Assembly: GCA_934675585.1 (NCBI GenBank)
Contig: CAKUQY010000027.1
Coordinates: 1 to 24,237 of the forward strand
Direction: 5' to 3'
DNA from: an uncultured Opitutales bacterium
Lineage (GTDB): Bacteria > Verrucomicrobiota > Verrucomicrobiia > Opitutales > UBA953
Length of the DNA: 24,237 nucleotides
The translations under genes and the position numbers were made by a program. Positions 1 through 6,687 of the stretch are shown here, piece by piece. Numbering within the stretch: position 1 is the first letter of the stretch; every line of letters begins with the position of its first letter. Below the pieces are notes generated by a model. It had not been told where the DNA came from, did no database searches, and saw only the letters and a list, made by a program, of their open reading frames with translations.

Positions 1-37
1 CTTTTATATAAAAAATGAAACCGGTTAAATGTTTTCA

Positions 38-66
38 TAATAGTAATTGAGGAACAATTACTATTA
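38..66. other. AT-rich perfect inverted repeat
   Basis: Two 12-base arms, TAATAGTAATTG and CAATTACTATTA, flank the 5-base loop AGGAA. No T-run follows on either strand, so an intrinsic terminator is unlikely. It could be an operator or the leader of a gene lying to the left of the window. The rest of 1-164 holds a dispersed repeat (74-111), one GCGGGAACG motif and a CTCAA-type simple repeat, with no gene seen. Confidence 0.5.
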
Positions 67-73
67 CATAAGG

Positions 74-111
74 TTTAATAGAAACAAATAGGATTTTTTG
101 GGATTAATTCG
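74..111 (+). repeat. Dispersed 38-bp repeat, copy 1
   Basis: This stretch matches the reverse complement of 5596-5633 at 35 of 38 positions; both begin TTTAATAG and end GGATTAATTCG. Copy 2 continues into a 17-base segment that recurs inverted at 4537-4553. The element is non-coding, lies in spacers, and has no visible transposase. Confidence 0.7.
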
Positions 112-136
112 ATGAAAAAATCCCGTTCCCGCAAAA

Positions 137-165
137 TTCTCAACTCTCAATTCTCAACTCTCAAC
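137..165. repeat. CTCAA simple repeat
   Basis: Imperfect tandem of CTCAACT/CTCAATT units immediately downstream of the thioesterase gene, touching its stop codon. Related CTCCACT/CTCAACT runs occur inside fkbH (12202-12235), at the 5' end of the aminotransferase gene and at 24151-24164. Confidence 0.6.
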
Positions 166-599
166 TAAATCGTGTGGCGGTCGATCACGTCTTGCGGGAT
201 TCGCATCGCGCGTTGCGTTTTCAGGTCGATCAACGCGTAAGTCGCCGTGCCGTCAACACAAACTTTGTTCGTCGATTTTTTGATAATGCGATAAGACAAA
301 TCGATCGTGCAAACGCCAAATTTAGTGATGCCTGTTTCGACAATAAATTCATCGCCAAGCGTAAGCGAACGCTTGTAATTCATCGTGATCGAAGTTTGAT
401 ACCAGCCCATGCCGCGCTCGAGATATTCGGACATCGGCATTTTATAGCAACGTTCCATCTGGTCAAAACGCGCCGCCAACAAATAATCCATGTAGCGCGA
501 ACTGTGAACGTGTTGAAACAAATCAATATCGTCCGGACGCACTTTCATTTCCGTCGTAAAACGCGCATAAACTTTTTGCGATTCTTCTGCATTTTCCAT
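165..599 (-). CDS. Acyl-CoA thioesterase, YbgC/FadM hotdog family
   Basis: The 144-residue product has the size and pattern of a single 4HBT hotdog domain. Near the N terminus the segment RPDDIDLFQHVHSSRYMDY matches the family pattern of an Asp followed by an HV-x-N/S-x-x-Y turn that forms the active site around the central helix. Members hydrolyse acyl-CoA thioesters in the cytoplasm; the chain length preferred here cannot be told from sequence. The gene stands alone on the minus strand, about 130 bp downstream of the PEP-CTERM gene and its terminator, so it is probably transcribed separately. Its start has an AT-rich leader without a Shine-Dalgarno sequence. After the stop codon the minus strand reads GCGGGAACGGGATTTTT, a sequence also found after the CDF transporter gene. 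Family assignment is strong; the physiological substrate is unknown. Confidence 0.85.
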   Translation of the reverse strand: MENAEESQKVYARFTTEMKVRPDDIDLFQHVHSSRYMDYLLAARFDQMERCYKMPMSEYLERGMGWYQTSITMNYKRSLTLGDEFIVETGITKFGVCTIDLSYRIIKKSTNKVCVDGTATYALIDLKTQRAMRIPQDVIDRHTI

Positions 600-639
600 A
601 ATTATTTTATTCTACGCCAACGCAAAATCAAGCGCGAAT

Positions 640-674
640 AAAAAAAACGTTCCCGCAAGCAAGCCCGCGGGAAC
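640..674 (-). terminator. Intrinsic terminator built from an inverted motif pair
   Basis: On the minus strand GTTCCCGC (667-674) pairs with GCGGGAAC (649-656) around the loop GGGCTTGCTT, followed by a run of eight T. It ends the PEP-CTERM transcript. The arms are one inverted pair of the window-wide GCGGGAACG motif. The same stem and nearly the same loop recur at 2173-2206. Confidence 0.85.
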
Positions 675-685
675 ATCAATTTTTC

Positions 686-725
686 ATCTAAGAAAACTAA
701 GGAATTTTTTTAAGGAAACTAAGAT
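686..725. repeat. Dispersed CTAAGGAAACTAAG-type repeat, copy 1
   Basis: About 40 bp starting ATCTAAG and ending AACTAAGAT. An inverted copy with a few mismatches and a one-base length difference lies at 15829-15867. Internally it is two related halves around a T-run. It sits directly at the 3' end of the PEP-CTERM gene. Confidence 0.65.
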
Positions 726-727
726 GA

Positions 728-1495
728 TTATTTGCGACGGCGACGACGCGCGCCAACCAACGCCAACGCACCCAAGCCCGCCAGCAAACCAAACGCCGAC
801 GGCTCGGGGATGACGGATACTTTCAAATCCGAGAACGTTACGTTCGTACCCACATTTTGAGCTCCGTCACCAAAGAAGCCCACCTTTTTGAGCGAGAACG
901 ATGCTGTCCCCAAATCAAACGAGCTCTCTTCTCCGCCCACCGTAAGTTTCAGCGTGTAGTTTTCGCTCGTGCTGCTCGGTGCGGAGATTTGCCCGACAAC
1001 CGTAAACTTCGAGCCCTGACTCAGCGTAAAATTGGAAACTGTTTGAGAAGAAGAAATCTTCCCCATTTGACCGCTTGAGGTTTCCTTAAACTGATAGACA
1101 GAGTTGGAAACATTGTCCGTCTTCCCGTAGCGAAAGGAGGTTTCGTCGTAGTTTTTTCCCATTGCAATGCTGAGATTGTCGCTCTGCAACGTGAAGGTAA
1201 AGCTTCCGGACAGATGATTTACGTTCATGTCGAAGCTGAAGTTAAGCGTTTCGCCGGCATCGATCGTAAGCGGGGCTGAGAACTGGTGGTATGCATAAGC
1301 CTGAGACCAGTTCGAATTCTCGAGCGTGCAGGTTTTATTGGAAGGATTAATCAAGAACGTATTGCGCCCGGATCGTCCCGCGCCGGTCGTCCACGAATAC
1401 TCCGAGGAGAACATGTCTTTTTCAGCAACTGGAGTCGCATTCGCGAGCGCCGTTCCTGCGGCGAGAAGCGCAACTGTCGTAATGATGTTTTTCAT
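728..1495 (-). CDS. PEP-CTERM sorting-domain surface/exported protein
   Basis: The 255-residue protein starts with a signal peptide (Lys near the N terminus, then a hydrophobic stretch ending ALANA near residue 20). It ends with a PEP-CTERM tail: VIPEPS, a hydrophobic helix and a final Arg/Lys cluster. In the known system such tails are recognised and cut by an exosortase (EpsH/XrtA type) and the protein goes to the envelope or extracellular matrix. The middle is rich in Ser, Thr and beta-prone residues, like a beta-sandwich domain, but I recognise no catalytic family. No exosortase gene is in the window, which is usual because substrates are scattered. The start at 1495 puts the signal peptide in register. 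A promoter with an unusual T13 spacer lies upstream and a clear terminator downstream, so the gene is monocistronic. Confidence 0.88.
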   Translation of the reverse strand: MKNIITTVALLAAGTALANATPVAEKDMFSSEYSWTTGAGRSGRNTFLINPSNKTCTLENSNWSQAYAYHQFSAPLTIDAGETLNFSFDMNVNHLSGSFTFTLQSDNLSIAMGKNYDETSFRYGKTDNVSNSVYQFKETSSGQMGKISSSQTVSNFTLSQGSKFTVVGQISAPSSTSENYTLKLTVGGEESSFDLGTASFSLKKVGFFGDGAQNVGTNVTFSDLKVSVIPEPSAFGLLAGLGALALVGARRRRRK

Positions 1496-1560
1496 ATATT
1501 TTATAATTTTTTTGTTTAAGATTTAAAATTTCGTTTGAAGGCCATCTCCAAACTTGAAAT

Positions 1561-1589
1561 ATTCTAAATTCAAAAAAAAAAAAACGCAA
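1561..1589 (-). promoter_or_regulatory. Sigma-70-type promoter of the PEP-CTERM gene with a T13 spacer
   Basis: On the minus strand TTGCGT (1584-1589) is separated by exactly 17 bases from TAGAAT (1561-1566). Twelve of the 17 spacer bases belong to a homopolymer of 13 T (plus-strand A at 1572-1584). The predicted start leaves a leader of about 60 bases. The two-box geometry matches the promoter I read for fba. A tract of this length between the boxes could alter spacing by slippage. Confidence 0.6.
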
Positions 1590-1638
1590 GCATAAAATTT
1601 AATTTTTTTATTTTCTCAATTCAAAAAGCAAAAAAAAA

Positions 1639-1679
1639 CTCTTTGTTTTCTTTAGCGAGCGAACGCGAGTAGGTGCTCT
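1639..1679 (-). repeat. Dispersed 40-bp repeat, copy 1
   Basis: Read on the minus strand this begins AGAGCACCTACTCGCGTT and ends AACAAAGAG. The plus-strand segment 13538-13577 is the same apart from one missing base and one substitution. Both copies lie in repeat-rich, gene-poor DNA. Confidence 0.7.
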
Positions 1680-1925
1680 CGATTTCTTTTTTTGGCGTTC
1701 CCGTTCCCGCGTCTGCCGTTCCCGTTGCGAAGAATAAAAACAACCGTTATCGTCGCTAACGCCGTTTTCTAACGAAAACGATTAGGGGTGAAAATAAAAT
1801 TCGTCAAAATATTTTATTTTTTCGCGGGAACGCGAGCGTTAGCGAGCGACGTTAGTTGCGACAAAGGTTGTTTTGTTTTTCCGTTCCCGCGCGTCTGCGT
1901 TGCCTTAGCAACGCGCCCAAAAAAC

Positions 1926-1950
1926 CTTCGTGCCTTCGTGTCTTCGTGTG
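1926..1950. repeat. CTTCGTG short tandem
   Basis: Three to four CTTCGTG units separated by two bases (reverse complement CACGAAG). This heptamer-type tandem lies within the disrupted 3' part of the xpt remnant and may mark the break point. Confidence 0.6.
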
Positions 1951-1966
1951 AGATTTTTCCCGTTCC

Positions 1967-2128
1967 CGCGTTCCCGTTAGCCAAAAAATCATCAATAAAA
2001 AGCACGCGATCGTCTTGTTTTAAATAATCATTGCTGACGCAAACGCAGTATTCTCGATTTTTTGTAAATGAAAAAACTTTAGAGACAATCATATTTTCCA
2101 TTGTTTTTGGCATTTTCTTTAAAACTAC
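1967..2128 (-). pseudogene. xpt: Xanthine phosphoribosyltransferase remnant
   Basis: Only the middle of the gene survives. The translated stretch contains KVFSFTK, then VSNDYL, and then VLFIDDFLANGNA. This order matches the central part of xanthine phosphoribosyltransferase (Xpt), where VLIIDDFLANGQA is the PRPP-binding signature and SFTK lies about 25 residues earlier. Reading on upstream, VVLKKMP resembles the PVVFARK region of the family. The N-terminal half and everything after the PRPP motif are missing. The frame continues downstream only through GCGGGAACG motifs and a CACGAAG tandem, which encode no Xpt-like sequence. Intact Xpt is about 190 residues; about 54 codons remain here. Xpt converts xanthine and PRPP to XMP in purine salvage; this copy cannot do so. 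Confidence 0.8.
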
Positions 2129-2172
2129 GCGCCAAAATAAAAACGCGCACGGGAACTCGTTCCCGCAAAAAC

Positions 2173-2206
2173 AAAAAACGTTCCCGCAAGCAAGCCCACG
2201 GGAACG
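2173..2206 (-). terminator. Intrinsic terminator built from an inverted motif pair
   Basis: On the minus strand CGTTCCCG (2199-2206) pairs with CGGGAACG (2179-2186), followed by TTTTTT. It ends the acyl-CoA synthetase transcript. A T-rich run also follows on the plus strand, so it may act both ways. Stem and loop are nearly identical to the terminator at 640-674. Confidence 0.85.
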
Positions 2207-2229
2207 ATTTTTGTTTTTTGTGAACTTAA

Positions 2230-4311
2230 TTATTTAAGCAACATTTTGAAGTCCACCACGACTGCGCGATCGGCTGTAACGAGCACTGGGTTGCCGTCGA
2301 TTGCGGTGATTTCGGGAACTTCGAGCACGAGCTGTTGCACTTTTTTGAGCGTTTCAGCAAGTGGTCCAACAGCTTTTGGAGCTTCCCCGCGAACGCCGTT
2401 GAGGATTTTGCCAACTTTGGTTTCTTTGATCATTGCATCAAAGTCTTCTGATGGCAAAATGCGCATTGTCGTGTCGCGCATCACTTCGGTGTAAATGCCT
2501 CCCGTGCCGAAAACCATCACGCGGCCGAAATTCTTATCGCTGTTCACGCCGATAATTGTTTCGGTTGCTTTGGTGATCATTTCCTGAATCAAGACAGAAG
2601 CGCCTTTGAGTTGGAATTTTTCAATCGAGCCCCAGAGACCGCCCCAAGCTTCCTCGAAGCTTTTTTCGTCAGCGATATTCAAGTAAATGCCCTTCATTTC
2701 GGTTTTGTGCAATGCGTCAGGAGCCGAGAGTTTGAGCACGACAGGTTTTGGGAACACTGCTTTGCAGAATTCGAGCGCCTTTGCTTTGTCGGTAAAGTTG
2801 CCGCATTTTGGATAATCAATGCCGTAGTGGTCCATCAACATATTGACAGTTTCTTGTGGCAATGAAGCGAGACCCGCAGCTTTTGCTTCGGCGACTGCCG
2901 CTTTGATGTTTGCGGGAACGTCTTTTGTTTCAACCGTAGCCAATTTTTTGCCGCGATAAACCATTTGCGCTTTGAGCAAGCCGAGCAAACGAACAACGTC
3001 CACAGGATACTCGTAATTCAGCACTTTGTTTTCGCTGAGCACTTTGAGACCTTCTGCCACGCGAGCACCGCCAACAAATGCGCAGAAAATGTTAACGTTC
3101 TTGAATTGTGGTGCAATTTTAACAACCGCTTGTGCCGTGCCGACGGGATCGGTAACGCGTTGTGGTGTCAAGAGCACGAGAATGTTTTTAAATTCGCCAC
3201 TTTCACAAAGCACGCGCAACGCGTTTTCATAACGGTCTGCTTTTGCATCGCCGACAACGTCGATCGGGTTGCCGAGCGAAGCTTCTGGCGTGAGAACGGC
3301 TTTCAATTTTGCAACCGTTTCTTCGCACGGACGCGCGAGATCGAGCCCCGCGTCTTCGCAAAGGTCAGAAGTCAACACGCCAACGCCGCCAGCATTGGTG
3401 AGCACTGCGAGCTTGCCGTCATATTCGTGGTGATTTGAATATTGCAAAATTTCGAGCAAGCCAAACAATTCACGATCGTTGTAAGCTTGAATCGCTCCCG
3501 CGCCCTGCAATGCGATTTCAAGAACGCGATAGTTTGGCGCGAGCGAACCTGTGTGCGAGAGCGAAGCCGCTTGTGCTTTCGAGCTCTTACCCGGTTCCAT
3601 AATCACGCAAGGTTTCGTGTCTGAAACTTCTTTGAGCACTTTGAGGAATTCTTTGCCATTTTTCAACGATTCCAAATAGAACACAAATGCTTTTGTATCT
3701 GGGTCGTCTTTAAGCGCTGCAAGCAATGAATCTTCGCCGAGAACCGCCTTGTTGCCAATCGAAATAAAGTGAGAAAAACCGATGCCTTTGCCTGCCGCCC
3801 AGTCCATAATCGCCGAGCAATAAGCGCCCGATTGCGAAATGAATGCGACGTTCCCGCGTGCCGGGAAACCATCAGCAAACGAAGCGTTCACATTATTAAA
3901 TGTTGCGATGTGGCCCAAGCAGTTCGGCCCGAGAAGATTGATGCCGTTGTCGATACATTTTTGAGCGATGCGTTTTTCGAGCTCTTTTTCACCCACTTCA
4001 CCAAAACCTGCCGTAATAATGGAAATATTTTTCGTTTTATTTGCAACGCAAGCGTCAATCACTGGCTCTGTAAAGCGCGCGGGAACGAGAATCACAACGA
4101 GATCCATCGCTTCGGGAAGCTTATCAACACTGCCATAACAAGGCTTGCCATAGACTTCTTGGCCGTCAAGCTTTGGATTGACGCCGTAAAGTTTGCCTTT
4201 AAAATTGGCAGAAATGATGTTGTTGAAAACAACAGCACCAAGTTTTGAAGGATCGCCAGAAACGCCAACGACCGCAATGCTTTTCGGGTTAAAGAATGAT
4301 TCGAGAGACAT
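2230..4311 (-). CDS. ADP-forming acetyl/acyl-CoA synthetase, fused alpha-beta
   Basis: The product interconverts an acyl-CoA, ADP and phosphate with the free acid, CoA and ATP; with acetyl-CoA this is substrate-level phosphorylation in fermentation. Domain order is a CoA-binding Rossmann domain (about 5-130, with SIAVVGVS and LGPNCLG), a succinyl-CoA-ligase-like domain (about 150-300) and a C-terminal ATP-grasp domain (about 480-690). The phosphorylated His is H253 in SLSHTGSLA. The ATP-grasp part shows VLKLSAPDALHKTEMKG, FGTGGIYTEV and DGNPVLV. The length of 693 residues is normal for the fused form. I chose the start at 4311 (MSLESFFNPKSIAV) because homologs begin there; an in-frame ATG 12 codons upstream adds residues without family match. 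The gene is monocistronic, with its own promoter and terminator. The acyl group used cannot be decided from sequence. Confidence 0.92.
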   Translation of the reverse strand: MSLESFFNPKSIAVVGVSGDPSKLGAVVFNNIISANFKGKLYGVNPKLDGQEVYGKPCYGSVDKLPEAMDLVVILVPARFTEPVIDACVANKTKNISIITAGFGEVGEKELEKRIAQKCIDNGINLLGPNCLGHIATFNNVNASFADGFPARGNVAFISQSGAYCSAIMDWAAGKGIGFSHFISIGNKAVLGEDSLLAALKDDPDTKAFVFYLESLKNGKEFLKVLKEVSDTKPCVIMEPGKSSKAQAASLSHTGSLAPNYRVLEIALQGAGAIQAYNDRELFGLLEILQYSNHHEYDGKLAVLTNAGGVGVLTSDLCEDAGLDLARPCEETVAKLKAVLTPEASLGNPIDVVGDAKADRYENALRVLCESGEFKNILVLLTPQRVTDPVGTAQAVVKIAPQFKNVNIFCAFVGGARVAEGLKVLSENKVLNYEYPVDVVRLLGLLKAQMVYRGKKLATVETKDVPANIKAAVAEAKAAGLASLPQETVNMLMDHYGIDYPKCGNFTDKAKALEFCKAVFPKPVVLKLSAPDALHKTEMKGIYLNIADEKSFEEAWGGLWGSIEKFQLKGASVLIQEMITKATETIIGVNSDKNFGRVMVFGTGGIYTEVMRDTTMRILPSEDFDAMIKETKVGKILNGVRGEAPKAVGPLAETLKKVQQLVLEVPEITAIDGNPVLVTADRAVVVDFKMLLK

Positions 4312-4367
4312 AATTTTTTTAATATTAAGAGAGTTTAAGACCGTCAAAATGGCAAGCCTATAAAAAA

Positions 4368-4396
4368 ATTATAAACCCCGTTCCCGCAAAAATCAA
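4368..4396 (-). promoter_or_regulatory. Sigma-70-type promoter of the acyl-CoA synthetase gene
   Basis: On the minus strand TTGATT (4391-4396) and a perfect TATAAT (4368-4373) are 17 bases apart. The spacer contains one copy of the GCGGGAACG motif. The predicted leader is about 50 bases and has no Shine-Dalgarno sequence. Confidence 0.6.
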
Positions 4397-4438
4397 AAAA
4401 TACTTTTTAAAATTGAAAATTTACGTTCCCGCAACGCC

Positions 4439-4468
4439 ATGACGATGACTATGACAATGACGATGACC
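4439..4468 (+). repeat. Five-copy ATGACN hexamer tandem
   Basis: Five consecutive hexamers ATGACG, ATGACT, ATGACA, ATGACG, ATGACC lie in the spacer between the CDF gene and the acyl-CoA synthetase gene. The sixth base varies. There is no coding context. Confidence 0.75.
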
Positions 4469-4536
4469 GAGTTTGCGAATTTAAGCAAAAAGGAAAGAGG
4501 AAAAAAACGAGTTAAACCCCAAAAATAATTCGTTTA

Positions 4537-4553
4537 AATTCGGTTCATTCGGT
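4537..4553. repeat. 17-bp inverted repeat arm flanking the CDF gene
   Basis: AATTCGGTTCATTCGGT here is the exact reverse complement of 5585-5601, so the CDF gene is bracketed by a perfect 17-bp inverted pair about 1 kb apart. The far copy is joined to the 38-bp dispersed repeat at 5596-5633. Confidence 0.65.
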
Positions 4554-4605
4554 ATAAAAAACAAAAATCCCGTTCCCGCAACACACCACCTTTAAGCCCT
4601 CACCT

Positions 4606-5505
4606 TTAATTTTTTCGCACATCCAAATGAATCGTTGCGTCGATGCCGAGTTCATCGTGAATTGCGTCCTCGATTTTGTCCGCAATCGCGTGAGCGTCAA
4701 TCAACAAAATATCGCGACGATAACGCAAGTGAAACGTAACTTCCACATGCGTCCCATAATCATGATAATGCAATTGATGAAAACCTAAATCTGGCTCTGG
4801 ATAAAACCGCCGACAAACTTCCAAAATTTCCGCCTGCAATTCCGCCGGAATTTTCGTTCCGAGCAAACGCGAACTCGTTTCAACCAACACTTTCCAAGCT
4901 AAGCGCAAAAGCAGCGCGCCGACAACGCACGACAGCGCGCCGTCCATCCACCACAAATCGATCCCAAAACGCGTTCCCGCGAGCGAAGCCAGCATCCCGA
5001 CGAGCAAAATCGCCGAGCTCAGCGAATCGCTGCGATGATGATACGCGTCGGCTTTCAGCGAAGTCATTCCCGTTTTGCGCGCCGCCCAAAGCGCGTATTG
5101 CGCGAGTGCCTCTTTAATAACGATTGTCGAAATCATCGCGGTAATAGCGAGCCAGCCAAAATCCGTTCCCTCGCGTTCGTAAACTTTCACGATCCCGTCT
5201 TTTGCAAACGAAAAACCAACCATCGCCAACATCATCGCAATCATAATGCTTGCGATCATTTCCGCCCTGCCGTGCCCGCTCGGATGTCCTTCGTCCGCGG
5301 GCATTTTTGCGATTTTCAGCCCGACGAGCAAAACAATGCTCGAAAAACAATCTGACAGCGTTTCAAACGCGTCTGCCATCACCGCCAACGATCCCGAAAC
5401 AAACGCAATCACCAACTTAAAAATGCCTAAAAAAGTATTACACCAAATCGAAAGAACGCCCTCTCGTTTTGCAATTTTATTCGCCTGCTCACTATCAATT
5501 TTCAT
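4606..5505 (-). CDS. Cation diffusion facilitator (CDF) metal transporter
   Basis: CDF proteins export divalent metals such as Zn, Fe, Mn or Co across the inner membrane in exchange for protons. Six hydrophobic segments occupy roughly residues 15-205 and are followed by a cytoplasmic domain. Metal-site motifs are visible: DAFETLSD in the second helix, HPSGHGRAE in the following loop, and DAYHHRSDSLSS in the fifth helix, which is the classic HHxxD/DxxxD arrangement. With the start at 5505 the protein has 299 residues, normal for the family. A longer frame to 5586 would add 27 residues encoded mostly by GCGGGAACG motif copies and is unlikely. GGAG lies directly against the ATG, too close for a normal ribosome site. 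The metal cannot be assigned. The gene stands alone, bracketed by a 17-bp inverted repeat. Confidence 0.9.
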   Translation of the reverse strand: MKIDSEQANKIAKREGVLSIWCNTFLGIFKLVIAFVSGSLAVMADAFETLSDCFSSIVLLVGLKIAKMPADEGHPSGHGRAEMIASIMIAMMLAMVGFSFAKDGIVKVYEREGTDFGWLAITAMISTIVIKEALAQYALWAARKTGMTSLKADAYHHRSDSLSSAILLVGMLASLAGTRFGIDLWWMDGALSCVVGALLLRLAWKVLVETSSRLLGTKIPAELQAEILEVCRRFYPEPDLGFHQLHYHDYGTHVEVTFHLRYRRDILLIDAHAIADKIEDAIHDELGIDATIHLDVRKN

Positions 5506-5584
5506 CTCCAAACAAGCATAAGCACGTTCCCGCAAAAAGTCGATTTTTTTCGCGGGAACGCGGGAACGGCTTTTGATTTTTATC

Positions 5585-5633
5585 ACCGAATGAACCGAAT
5601 TAATCCTAAAAAATCCTATTTCTTCCTATTAAA
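5585..5633 (-). repeat. Dispersed repeat, copy 2, with 17-bp extension
   Basis: Positions 5596-5633 on the minus strand match 74-111 at 35 of 38 bases. Positions 5585-5601 are an exact inverted copy of 4537-4553. This is the longest member of the family in the window and lies upstream of the CDF gene. Confidence 0.7.
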
Positions 5634-5712
5634 TCTATGGTTTTCCCGCGTTCCCGCGCCTCAAAAACATTTGCGTCATTCGCGTGCCATTCGCGAGATT
5701 TACGTTAAAAAC

Positions 5713-5741
5713 TGGCGTTCCCGCGCGAAAAATTTTAAAAT
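5713..5741 (+). promoter_or_regulatory. Possible promoter of the PD-(D/E)XK gene
   Basis: TGGCGT (5713-5718) and TAAAAT (5736-5741) are 17 bases apart, with a GCGGGAACG-family motif across the -35 side. The predicted transcription start falls at or next to the ATG at 5748, so the message could be leaderless. The -35 box is a weak match. Confidence 0.35.
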
Positions 5742-5747
5742 GGAATA

Positions 5748-6668
5748 ATGACCGACAAAGAAATCAACGATTTAGTCGAAAATATTCGCGGGCGCATTGC
5801 TGAAGCTAACCGCGAATTGATTTTTGACCCCGAGCCGCACAGTTATCATTTTCGCGGGAACGCGCTCAAATCGGTTTCTGAAGTTTGCGAACAATTTGCG
5901 CAAGCGTTTGATGCTCGCGGGAACGCCGAACGCGTCGCGCAAAAAACGGGAAAATCGGTCGATGAAATTTTAGCTCAATGGCGTGCCAACGCCGATCGCG
6001 CTTGCGCCGCGGGAACGCGCACGCACGCTTATGCCGAATGGAAATTTTACACCGAAACGCAACGCGACGTTCCCGCCGATTTAGAATTTTTTGAAAGCAA
6101 AAAAACCGTTCCCAACAAAGCCGCGGTTGATGCGGTTTGGAACTTTTTGAAAAATGATTTTTCTGCCGCCAAATACGTTCCCGTGGCAGCCGAAAATCGC
6201 GTGATGAATTTGCCGCTCGGCTACGCGGGAACTTTTGATTTGCTTGCGCTTGAAATTTTAAAAAATGGCGAAATTGGTTTGGTAATTTTTGATTACAAAA
6301 CGAACGAAAATTTATTTGATATTTTTCGCGACAACACGATGCTCACGCCGATTGAAGATTTTCACGCTTGTTGCGCGGCGCATTACACTTGTCAGCTCGC
6401 GCTTTATCAACTCGCGCTTGAAAAAATCGTTCCCGAAATCCCAATCTCGCGCCGTGTTTTATTTTGGCTCGACACGCAAGGCGTGAATTTGATTGAAGAA
6501 AATTCGCGGGAACGCTTTGAAAACGCGGGCAAAAAATGGAAATTTTTGCCGACGGAAACGATTGACGCGCTCAAAAAAAATTATCGTTTTCGTTCCCGTG
6601 AACATTTTGGCACGCTTGCCTTGCCCGATATTTCACAAAAATTACATCAATTTTTGAGCGAGCAATAA
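5748..6668 (+). CDS. PD-(D/E)XK nuclease superfamily protein, RecB/Cas4-like
   Basis: The 306-residue protein carries the ordered signature of a PD-(D/E)XK exonuclease core: GTRTHAYAEW with E97, an E149-containing strand, GYAGTFDLL with D164, FDYKT with D182 and K184, and QLALYQLAL with Q216 and Y220. These are the metal-binding and catalytic positions of RecB-like and phage-type nucleases, so it probably cuts DNA ends with Mg or Mn. There is no helicase domain and no recombination or CRISPR partner next to it. The coding sequence carries about nine cores of the GCGGGAACG motif in several frames, read as RGN, AGT or VPA, mostly in likely loops. It converges on the djlA-like gene with a gap of only 19 bp. 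Family call is firm; the substrate and biological role are unknown. Confidence 0.75.
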   Translation: MTDKEINDLVENIRGRIAEANRELIFDPEPHSYHFRGNALKSVSEVCEQFAQAFDARGNAERVAQKTGKSVDEILAQWRANADRACAAGTRTHAYAEWKFYTETQRDVPADLEFFESKKTVPNKAAVDAVWNFLKNDFSAAKYVPVAAENRVMNLPLGYAGTFDLLALEILKNGEIGLVIFDYKTNENLFDIFRDNTMLTPIEDFHACCAAHYTCQLALYQLALEKIVPEIPISRRVLFWLDTQGVNLIEENSRERFENAGKKWKFLPTETIDALKKNYRFRSREHFGTLALPDISQKLHQFLSEQ

Positions 6669-6687
6669 ATGCGCGTTCCCGCAAAAA

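Larger units (their letters stand above)
1496..2229. other. Long gene-poor, repeat-rich spacer
   Basis: This 734-bp stretch has no intact gene. From left to right it holds the promoter with the T13 tract, an inverted copy of a 40-bp dispersed repeat (1639-1679), clustered GCGGGAACG motifs (about ten cores between 1680 and 2206), a perfect 7-bp hairpin GCGTTGC-CTTA-GCAACGC (1897-1914), a short CTTCGTG tandem (about 1926-1950), the xpt remnant, and the terminator of the acyl-CoA synthetase gene. Confidence 0.7.

Noticed and set aside
174..641. A 155-codon open frame on the plus strand opposite the thioesterase gene
   Set aside because: It is antisense to a well-supported hotdog gene and its protein is rich in Arg, His and Phe without any recognisable domain. 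Many similar antisense frames occur opposite other genes because the codon bias removes stops.
5506..5586. N-terminal extension of the CDF transporter
   Set aside because: The extra 27 residues (with SRSRVPAKK) are translated from motif copies and do not fit the family; the ATG at 5505 gives the normal length.
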